Below, piece after piece: positions 43,402 to 50,954 of a stretch of 64,000 bases of DNA. Within the stretch, counting starts at the first letter, position 1. The number at the start of each line of letters is the position of its first letter. The stretch comes from Dyadobacter luticola (lineage in GTDB: Bacteria; Bacteroidota; Bacteroidia; Cytophagales; Spirosomataceae), in assembly GCF_005860805.1 (NCBI RefSeq), contig NZ_VCEJ01000004.1:372001-436000 (forward strand), written 5' to 3'. A program made the translations under genes and the position numbers. The notes beneath the pieces were generated by a model that saw only the letters and a program-made list of their open reading frames with translations, was not told the DNA's origin and searched no databases.

Positions 43402-44920
43402 CAGGTTTTGCGGATACATTCATTTGAAACATGCTGGCGACTTGCGTAACCAAGTGAAAAGTGCCCTGCTTTTCACGGCTTTTATTCTTTTCCAACTCCA
43501 CATGACGGCGTTGGCGCAGGGGCCAGGTAAGGAAAAATTCAAAGACCGGGTGATTGCAAAAGGGCTTGCAGGGCCGTGGGAAATTATTTTTGGGCCGGAC
43601 GAACAGTTGTGGGTTACTGAATCCAAAGCTTACCACGTTGTGCAGATAGATCCGGGTAGTGGGAAAAAGGAAATTTTGCTGGATTTGAGTGACCAAAAAA
43701 GCTTTCCTGACTACGACGCACTTAACGATTCCATTGATGGCGGAAAGCCGTCCCCCCAGGGTGGTTTGATGGGCATGGCACTGCACCCGCAGCTACTCAA
43801 CGGAAAACCTTTTGTTTATCTGGCGTTTGTGTACGATTTCGAGGGCAAACAACGGAAGGGCGATGGGCAGGACCCGAAGGATCATGGTTTTCATTTCAAA
43901 ACCAAAATTGTCCGCTGTCAATATGATCCGAAAGCCCGTAAACTGAAAAATTTGCAGACCATTTGTGAGAACATTCCCGGCAGTAATGATCACAATGGAG
44001 GAAGGTTGCTGATTTCACAGGTAGGCGGAAAGGACTATCTGTTCTATTCAGTCGGCGATATGGGTGCAGGGCAGTTTAGGAATGCCGAGCGGAAAAACCA
44101 TGCACAGGATATTTCTGTGTACGAGGGCAAAATCCTGCGGTTCAATACGGAGCCGGAAAATGATAAAATGACCCCGGAAGCATGGATTCCGGCCGATAAC
44201 CCTTTTAACGGCCGGTCACGTAATGCGGTATGGACCCTTGGCCATCGGAACCCGCAGGGATTAGCCGAAATGCCGGTGAATGGTGAAAAAATGCTTATAT
44301 CCTCTGAGCACGGGCCGTTTTCCGACGATGAAATCAATGTGATTAAACGCGGCAGTAACTACGGTCACCCGCTGGTGATCGGCTATCCGGATGGTAACTA
44401 CAATGGTCTTTGCGCCGGCGTGACTGATAAAGAAGCACTCCCCGGAATCTGGAACAGCACCTACCCGCTGATCGTCAGTGAACAGCAGAATGCCGGCTTG
44501 CTAAAAAATTACGTGCCACCAATTAAAAGCTTTTTTCCTACCAAAAACAGCGAGTTACATGCCTATGCGGACACAATCCGGGCAGGGAAAAAAAGTCCCG
44601 AGTGGCCTTCGCTGGCACCTTCGGGCATTGCCGCTTATACTTCGGAAGCCATACCAGGTTGGAAAGGCTCCCTGTTAATTACTTCTCTTAAAAGTAGAAA
44701 AGTTGTGCGTCTGAAACTCAAAGAGGGCGGAACGCAGATTGAGAGCGAAACGGACTATTTTTCCAAGAAGGTTCGCTACCGCGACGTCGCAGTTTCCGCG
44801 GACGGGCGCCGCATTTACCTGGTGACAGACAGTTCCGCAGTTACGTCAGGCCCGTCGGCTGAAAATCCCAAAGGTTCGGAAGAGGAGGGAGCGATTTTGG
44901 AATTCTCATATGAAGAATAA
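43391..44920 (+). CDS. PQQ-dependent sugar dehydrogenase
   Basis: I start at ATG 43391, which puts a signal peptide of normal type within the first 45 residues (VKSALLFTAFILFQLHMTALAQ) and gives 509 aa. The start at 43316 would lie deep inside the acidic gene. The mature protein is a glucose/sorbosone dehydrogenase propeller: GLAGPWEIIFGPDEQLWVTE, GLMGMALHPQLL, IPGSNDHNGGRLL, GHRNPQGLAEMP and SEHGPFSDDEINVI. It oxidises aldose sugars in the periplasm. There is no T9SS tail, unlike the first family member in the window at 25.1 kb. It ends at a strong terminator. Confidence 0.9.
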   Translation: MQSNRFCGYIHLKHAGDLRNQVKSALLFTAFILFQLHMTALAQGPGKEKFKDRVIAKGLAGPWEIIFGPDEQLWVTESKAYHVVQIDPGSGKKEILLDLSDQKSFPDYDALNDSIDGGKPSPQGGLMGMALHPQLLNGKPFVYLAFVYDFEGKQRKGDGQDPKDHGFHFKTKIVRCQYDPKARKLKNLQTICENIPGSNDHNGGRLLISQVGGKDYLFYSVGDMGAGQFRNAERKNHAQDISVYEGKILRFNTEPENDKMTPEAWIPADNPFNGRSRNAVWTLGHRNPQGLAEMPVNGEKMLISSEHGPFSDDEINVIKRGSNYGHPLVIGYPDGNYNGLCAGVTDKEALPGIWNSTYPLIVSEQQNAGLLKNYVPPIKSFFPTKNSELHAYADTIRAGKKSPEWPSLAPSGIAAYTSEAIPGWKGSLLITSLKSRKVVRLKLKEGGTQIESETDYFSKKVRYRDVAVSADGRRIYLVTDSSAVTSGPSAENPKGSEEEGAILEFSYEE

Positions 44921-44973
44921 TGGTTCTCCGACAGCTACTTGCCGCACTGCCGGAAAAATTTAATAGAACTAAT

Positions 44974-45013
44974 AAAGCAAAAAGCCCGTGTTATGTCACG
45001 GGCTTTTTGCTTT
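44974..45013. terminator. bidirectional terminator
   Basis: AAAGCAAAAAGCCCGTG (44974-44990) and CACGGGCTTTTTGCTTT (44997-45013) are a perfect 17-bp inverted repeat with a 6-nt loop, between converging genes. Confidence 0.92.
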
Positions 45014-45044
45014 CAAATGTAAGTAATTCAATTTAAGTAATAGC

Positions 45045-45596
45045 TCAGGGTTTATGCATCATTTGGGCCATTTCCAAATGGTGTTTGAGCGTCGGTAGAG
45101 TGGCGGTAGCCCATGATTTGAGGTCCGCATCCTGGCCTGAGCTCGATTCCTTCTCAAATAAAGACACGGTTTCCTGATGTGAGCTTACCATCATTTTGGT
45201 ATACATCATATTAAACGCAGTTCCCGAAGCTGCGGAAAGGCTATCGAGCATTTTTTGCTTGGTAGCTGAGAGCGTGGTCGGAATGGTCACATCCTTCTTA
45301 TCGGCGAGTGTTTTCAATTCGTTATTCGCTTTGGTATGGTCCGTGATCATCATTTGCCCGAAGGATTTGACACTCATCGAGTCGCCCGCCATCACCATAC
45401 CCGTTTTGGAACTGTCACCTTTTGCCACGGCCATTTCGCCTGCTTTGACCTCAAACATCCCCCCATCGGCGGCATTCATTACAAACATGCGGTCACTTTC
45501 CGGGATCATCGTGTCCTGGTCGTCATCGTCATCATTGCACGCAACCATCGCCGACATACTGCACAACAGCATTAACATTACACTTAACTTTTTCAT
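45045..45596 (-). CDS. DUF4142 lipoprotein
   Basis: The 183-aa protein has a lipobox MVAC (cysteine 20) followed by NDDDDDQ, a strongly acidic tag that favours surface exposure in Bacteroidota. The rest is the helical DUF4142 domain (FVMNAADGGMFEVKAGEMAVAKGDS, GQMMITDHTKANNELKTLA, TALP-like end KHHLEMAQMM), a ferritin-like four-helix fold. Many histidines and methionines are present. Role in the family is not established. It lies downstream of the PUL but behind a terminator, so it is a separate unit. Confidence 0.88.
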   Translation of the reverse strand: MKKLSVMLMLLCSMSAMVACNDDDDDQDTMIPESDRMFVMNAADGGMFEVKAGEMAVAKGDSSKTGMVMAGDSMSVKSFGQMMITDHTKANNELKTLADKKDVTIPTTLSATKQKMLDSLSAASGTAFNMMYTKMMVSSHQETVSLFEKESSSGQDADLKSWATATLPTLKHHLEMAQMMHKP

Positions 45597-45686
45597 AATA
45601 ACAGGTTTTTAGTTTGGCTGGCCTGTTTTATAAAATGTATGCCAGGCATGAGGGTGCGGCGGCGCGTATATGGTTTTTTGGCAAAC

Positions 45687-45723
45687 AAAAAGGCCTGTAA
45701 ACTTTTGATTTACAGGCCTTTTT
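45687..45723 (-). terminator. terminator closing the PUL enzyme operon
   Basis: AAAAAGGCCTGTAAA (45687-45701) and TTTACAGGCCTTTTT (45709-45723) form a perfect 15-bp stem with a 7-nt loop, 65 bp after the end of the last PUL gene. Confidence 0.9.
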
Positions 45724-45787
45724 TAATTTTTTGGTGCCTTAGAAGTTGGTTAACAGGAATAAGAATATCAACCCTTTTTATGTAATT

Positions 45788-48064
45788 CTAATCTCGTTTA
45801 AGCATACAATAGGGCTTTCTATTTTTACCATCAAAGTCTGTTTTATACAGCTGCCAGCTATCAACACTGCGCTCTTCCAGATGGAATTGATTGACAGGAT
45901 CGGCAAGTTCTTTTTTGAGCCAGCGGGGAAAGGCATTTGCAGCACGGGCGTTTTCCCAAGTATGGATCGCTTTAAAAATGGCGTCCTTTTGTGGGCAGCT
46001 TTCGACTTCTTTCTGATCAAGTTTTAGACTATAAGTAGAGCCGATCCCTACCGAAATTGCTTGAATGTGCTCATATTCGGCGACGGTGGATTTTGCGTTG
46101 ATCGGGAAGTTTGCGCCCATTCCGGATGGGAAGAAGTTGGCATACGTGACGTCTCTCAGATCTTTGCCCTGGCTGGTGGCACTGCCCCATTCCCTGGTTT
46201 CAACGTCATAAAGATTTTTACCGCCGCCCACATTCCAGATGCTTTGATAATGCCAGGAACCTTCGGACAAGGTAGATCCAGTGAAACGGATATACGGCAC
46301 ACCAAGCTTATTCGCCCGCTCAAACATCTTATGGAAAAACCGTTTGACGGAATAATAACCGTGACCATTGTTGAACAAAAATTCCTGACCGTCAAAATCA
46401 TAGTATGCCAGTCCATTGATCTTACATACGTCGGCATAGTATTCGGCTATTTTGTCCTGCAATTGCATGTTGGGAATGAGCCCGTCGTAGCCATAATTGA
46501 TGGTCACCTGCAATTTGTAGATTGTATCCCCAGCTTCATGATTGCCTTCGGTGGTTTCCCAGTAGCCACGTTTCACATTGAGCAGCCGGAATGGTGCTGA
46601 ATCAGAAACCCCCATATAATGAATCAGCTCCTTGCCGATCTTGATTATATTAAGGCTTTTGGCGTGACCTTCCCAGCTGGCGATTTCGTCCAGATCTTTT
46701 GGATCATTGACAAGAATAATCGTATCGCCAGGCGCTATACTCTTCACGAGCAATCGTTTTTGCTGATAACACAAACTAACACCGGGAACCGGGCTTGCAT
46801 CCTGTGTTCCGGGAGCCAACGCAGTCGTAATCGGCGTGCGGCCAATGATCAATCCGGATTTGGCAGCGATTTCAGCAAATTCTTTATGCGATTTGTCTCC
46901 GGACGCCATTTTCAATGGTTTCTTTTCAAAGTTTTTTCCGTCCAGATATCCCGCGTTCGCTCGGTCAGGCCTGACGAAACCCTGATCATATAAGCTGATT
47001 GCTTTAAAACCTAAATGATGGGCATAGGGTACAATGCTATCATACACCCCACCAACAGTGATGACGTCCGGAACAAATGCGGTCGGATCTTTTACCCATT
47101 TTCCATTGATTGTAGGATAAGGCAGGCCTTCCGACAGCACAATGTTTTGCACGACATCCAGCAATGCCGTACTATCCGGACTTCCCCAAAACGCAACCGA
47201 AGAGCCATTATAATCTATACCAGGCAACGGCTGTACTTCCAGGTGATTTGGTTTGTTGACTTCCATATTCGGTATCAGCGAAAAGTAAACCTCCCGCTTC
47301 GGGGCCCGGTCTCTCGAACTGTACGCAATGGAGATTCTGCCCTGACTATCGATCTGGGCTGCGTTTCCATATAAAATCCGATAATAAGGTTCTTTGTGCG
47401 CGTAGAAAGCGACGTCGTTGATACCGTCTCCGCCAATGGGAAAAATCTGACCTTCTTGCAGGTGCGAGGGCAGCGGAAAGCGCTTTTTATCGGGACTATG
47501 AATAATATACTGAAAAGGCGCCGCGTCGGCTATTGTTTCAGAAGTTCCGCCCAGAGTATTATCGTTCAGCGCCAGCATGCCAATCGCATAATTGACAGCA
47601 TCGCTGGTATCGCGGGCAACCCCGATAATTTCTCCAAAAAGGTTGATGATATTGGTATGATAGGCACCCCACTGAATGTTGTCGATACCATTTTTGGGAC
47701 CAAGCGATTGCAAAGTCAGCTTGAAATACTTCTTGTTAGAAACCAATACGACAGTGGCAACCGAACCATTGGGATATTGCAGTGCAAAAGTGTTTTTTGA
47801 CTTACTATACGTGGCCTTCGTTGGCTGGTAATATATCCCTTTTTTACTATCGTAAAGAGAAAGCAATGGCGAAGGTTTGTCAGCAGGGCTAAATTCCCGC
47901 TGAGCAGTTTTTCCCGTTACATTCTTCATACTTGTAATCCATCCCTTATTGTTGATATGGATTTTAAAATAGTCAGTAGCAAAGTCATGCTGCGCATGGC
48001 AGTACGGAGTGAAGAATAAAATTAATGCATTTAAAACCAGTGTTTTAAGTATCAAGAATCGCAT
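45788..48064 (-). CDS. PUL-encoded putative glycoside hydrolase, unclassified (758 aa)
   Basis: The 758-aa secreted protein (signal ending CHAQ, residue 25) has a beta-sandwich N-terminal half (about 30-300; KIHINNKGWITSMKN, YFKLTLQSLG) and a C-terminal half that alternates strands and helices like a TIM barrel (HHLGFKAISLYDQGF, SGLIIGRTPIT, INGLAYYDFDGQEF). The motif YYDFDGQE (Asp556, Asp558, Glu561) falls where a barrel strand would carry catalytic acids, and YIRFTGSTLSEGSWHYQ follows. I cannot place it in a known GH family. It is the third and last enzyme of the operon, 33 bp after the previous gene. Hydrolysis of a PUL glycan is inference. Confidence 0.6.
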   Translation of the reverse strand: MRFLILKTLVLNALILFFTPYCHAQHDFATDYFKIHINNKGWITSMKNVTGKTAQREFSPADKPSPLLSLYDSKKGIYYQPTKATYSKSKNTFALQYPNGSVATVVLVSNKKYFKLTLQSLGPKNGIDNIQWGAYHTNIINLFGEIIGVARDTSDAVNYAIGMLALNDNTLGGTSETIADAAPFQYIIHSPDKKRFPLPSHLQEGQIFPIGGDGINDVAFYAHKEPYYRILYGNAAQIDSQGRISIAYSSRDRAPKREVYFSLIPNMEVNKPNHLEVQPLPGIDYNGSSVAFWGSPDSTALLDVVQNIVLSEGLPYPTINGKWVKDPTAFVPDVITVGGVYDSIVPYAHHLGFKAISLYDQGFVRPDRANAGYLDGKNFEKKPLKMASGDKSHKEFAEIAAKSGLIIGRTPITTALAPGTQDASPVPGVSLCYQQKRLLVKSIAPGDTIILVNDPKDLDEIASWEGHAKSLNIIKIGKELIHYMGVSDSAPFRLLNVKRGYWETTEGNHEAGDTIYKLQVTINYGYDGLIPNMQLQDKIAEYYADVCKINGLAYYDFDGQEFLFNNGHGYYSVKRFFHKMFERANKLGVPYIRFTGSTLSEGSWHYQSIWNVGGGKNLYDVETREWGSATSQGKDLRDVTYANFFPSGMGANFPINAKSTVAEYEHIQAISVGIGSTYSLKLDQKEVESCPQKDAIFKAIHTWENARAANAFPRWLKKELADPVNQFHLEERSVDSWQLYKTDFDGKNRKPYCMLKRD

Positions 48065-48097
48065 GTCGGTGAGATAATGTGGGTAAAAGTAAATGCA

Positions 48098-50932
48098 CTA
48101 AGGTGTCAGCAAAAACCATTTCTGGCTTTTGGCCGGGATGGAGACTTTCAAAGTCATTTTAGTACCGTTCAATGCCATTTTTTTAGCCGCCCCTTCATTT
48201 TCCGAAATACTAACCTGCCTTTGCAGTCCCGTATAGTAAAGGTCTATATCAATTTCCCTGGTGATCGGCTGGTCGAGCGGGTTGTAAATCATGAGCAAAC
48301 CCTTCTCTTTTCCATGCGGATCTACGTGCATGATCGCGTCGTAATCCCTGCCGTCGGGCCTGCGGATGTGGATGATGTCCGAGTCGAGTATTCTTCTGTG
48401 CTTTTTGTAAAAATCAACCCAAGTTTTCACCATTGTTTTGGTTTGTGGGGCATCATACAATTGCGGGCCGCGGTAGCACGCCTGCACACCTGCGCCAAAT
48501 AAATTGGCCAGCCGCTGCTCGTAATGCGGCAGGTGCTCTTTAAGCGGTTCAATGGTTGCAGCTGCGCCCCCGCCGTGATATTGGACCAATGGAACAAACA
48601 TCCAGCCCATCGACGGCGTTTTTTCCCAGGTGCCATCATAAATGTTTTGACGCTCTATTATTTCCTGCAATTCACGCGGCAATGACCAGTTGGTTTCCCG
48701 GTAGCCCATGGCGCCTTTGGTACTGCCGTTCAAATAATACCAGTCCGGTACATTCAGGTAAATGCCTCTGCTTCTACACCAGCGGTAAAACTTTTGAATT
48801 TCCCCGAACTGCTTCCAGCGCGAATCTTCCAGCCCGCGGTGGCCAGGATGTGTGGTGGAGGCGCATACATCGCCGGGATAGGAACCGTCATGTTCGAGCA
48901 GATCATGCCCGGTTGTTTCGTAAAAATTGTATAGCTTCTTGAAATATTCCTTCCCCCATTCACTTTCCAGACAGGGAGAATTCCCGAATGCAGGCGTCTT
49001 TCCAGCAGGCATTACCACATCATTTTCTTTGTTAATGGCCCGGCTCGCCAGCAGCGAATAGCCGCCCAGCGCAACACCCTTCGATTTGGCATAATCCTTC
49101 AATGCCTTCATTCGCTGCAAGTTTTCGGGCGACGTATTCTCGATATCAAACCCGCTGCCGAACGTCATGATCACCATTTCAAAACCTACTTCGGCACATT
49201 GATCAATTGCCGCTTTCACCGGCTGATCTTGGGCGCTGCTTACATGCATGATCACCGGATTTTCAGTAACCCAAGGCGATATTGTTCGGTACATTTTTCT
49301 TTCACTCAGGCCTCTGCGTTCCCGGTCGTAGCTATCATAGATCAGTTCCCAGAGCCGCATGCTTTCAAATGAAGCTCCGGCGGCAACTTCCTGTCCCATG
49401 CCGGTTTTGGGCATACATACCAGCAGCGAGGGGGTTTGCAAAAGATAGTTGACCTGCGTCGTATAAGTCGAGTCTACCTTCCATTCCACACAGGCATTTT
49501 GCGCGGCATTTGGCGACATAGAGCCAAATGCAAAGTCGCTTTCGGCAAATATGGGCGGCAATTCCCAGCGTTGTTTGTGTTCCACGGCACTTTCCGCCTC
49601 GGTTACAGCCAGATGCTCGCTTTTTATATTGTTGACGATAAATTCTGATTTTCCTTCATTTGCCACACTCAACCATTTGCTGATCAAGGGCAGTCCGTCA
49701 TATAATTCATAGTGTACCGTCACTTTCAGGCTTTCGAGAAAGTCAAAATCGGCATCCGATCCTTGATTTCCACCTAATAAAAGTAATTGCTCTATTTTGC
49801 CTCTTCCCACCGCCCCGTCTACACCATTACCTTTCACTTTACCCCCACGCGGATCAGTTTTCCCCAGCCGAATATGTGTCGGATAGGTGCTGGTCGGCAA
49901 CTCTGTAAGTACCCGGTAAGTTTTTCCATCCTCAGAAACCGAGCAGATCATCTTTTTTTCTGCCAGCAGTACTTTTAGAAAATAGGATTTGCCGGTATCA
50001 AAACCTTCAAAATCCTGGCTTTTACCATCGTGATACACGCGGAAACGCTTGTTACCCGGTGACAGATGAAATTTAGAAGATTTGTCACCCTCAAACTGCA
50101 ATGCAACGCCCGGACCGTATCCGCTACTTTGATCCGTTCCCGAATTGAGCTTGCAAATGATCACTTTGGTTTGCTGTGGCAGCGCGCGTTCTCCAAAAAC
50201 CACCGCGTTGGCCGGCGCGAGGATTTCTCCCGCCTTACCTTCATTATTAAACGCATTGGCCAAAGTATGGGACGACACAATATTCCAATCCGATGATAAC
50301 TTTATGAAATCATCTTTCAGCAAAACTTCCCTTTTCGAATCCTGTGCTTTCAGGTCTTTGAAATTCCTGATTACGTCCTCGTTGGCCTTGTAAGTGAATG
50401 CTACTTCTATCCCTTTCGGCGGCCAGGGCAATTGCTGGGACGACCATTCAGTATGGCGGTTCCATTCGAAACGTTCTTTGATCGGCGACGAAGTATAAGA
50501 CATTAATTTCAGGCTATACGGGTCGGCTTTCATACCGGAGATCCATTCGGGCAGCAAGTAATTTCCAATAGGCTGACCGGTAAGTCCGCCCACGTTGATC
50601 TCATGTCCATTCACCCAAATCACCGCCTCGGGAGATACCGCACGAACCAATGCTTCATTGGTAATCAGGTTGTCCAGTCCAATGGTGGCACCATTCGGGT
50701 TAATCGTGAATGTTCGCGACACCAGCCCGTTACTCAAAACCATGTGCCCTTCCGGAGTTTTGTACATAGCCGATTTCTGGGCATTGCCGGTGATAAGCCA
50801 GTCGGTTTTGCTGCGCAATGTTTGCTTATTGTAAATAGGCAAGTTGTCAATATTAATGGTCTGTGCATGGGTGCCTGCCAAATGATACATGGCAATCACA
50901 AATGTTATAATGGCACGGATACTATTTCTCAT
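48098..50932 (-). CDS. PUL-encoded putative alpha-galactosidase-like hydrolase (944 aa)
   Basis: This 944-aa secreted protein has a signal peptide (to about 23), then an N-terminal beta-sandwich (about 45-190; MVLSNGLVSRTFTINPNGATIGLDNL) interrupted by a concanavalin-like insert (about 200-390; VALQFEGDKSSKFHLSPGNKRFRVYHDG). A TIM barrel follows (about 560-850): LLEHDGSYPGD (Asp682 in the likely nucleophile position), GIYLNVPDWYYLNGS and PSMGWMFVPLVQYHGGG. A C-terminal beta domain ends the protein. The plan resembles clan GH-D (GH27/36) alpha-galactosidases, but motif sequences differ. It is the middle enzyme of the operon, 22 bp after the previous gene. Class moderately sure, specificity unknown. 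Confidence 0.65.
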   Translation of the reverse strand: MRNSIRAIITFVIAMYHLAGTHAQTINIDNLPIYNKQTLRSKTDWLITGNAQKSAMYKTPEGHMVLSNGLVSRTFTINPNGATIGLDNLITNEALVRAVSPEAVIWVNGHEINVGGLTGQPIGNYLLPEWISGMKADPYSLKLMSYTSSPIKERFEWNRHTEWSSQQLPWPPKGIEVAFTYKANEDVIRNFKDLKAQDSKREVLLKDDFIKLSSDWNIVSSHTLANAFNNEGKAGEILAPANAVVFGERALPQQTKVIICKLNSGTDQSSGYGPGVALQFEGDKSSKFHLSPGNKRFRVYHDGKSQDFEGFDTGKSYFLKVLLAEKKMICSVSEDGKTYRVLTELPTSTYPTHIRLGKTDPRGGKVKGNGVDGAVGRGKIEQLLLLGGNQGSDADFDFLESLKVTVHYELYDGLPLISKWLSVANEGKSEFIVNNIKSEHLAVTEAESAVEHKQRWELPPIFAESDFAFGSMSPNAAQNACVEWKVDSTYTTQVNYLLQTPSLLVCMPKTGMGQEVAAGASFESMRLWELIYDSYDRERRGLSERKMYRTISPWVTENPVIMHVSSAQDQPVKAAIDQCAEVGFEMVIMTFGSGFDIENTSPENLQRMKALKDYAKSKGVALGGYSLLASRAINKENDVVMPAGKTPAFGNSPCLESEWGKEYFKKLYNFYETTGHDLLEHDGSYPGDVCASTTHPGHRGLEDSRWKQFGEIQKFYRWCRSRGIYLNVPDWYYLNGSTKGAMGYRETNWSLPRELQEIIERQNIYDGTWEKTPSMGWMFVPLVQYHGGGAAATIEPLKEHLPHYEQRLANLFGAGVQACYRGPQLYDAPQTKTMVKTWVDFYKKHRRILDSDIIHIRRPDGRDYDAIMHVDPHGKEKGLLMIYNPLDQPITREIDIDLYYTGLQRQVSISENEGAAKKMALNGTKMTLKVSIPAKSQKWFLLTP

Positions 50933-50954
50933 TTACCGATTCTTGATAAGTCTG

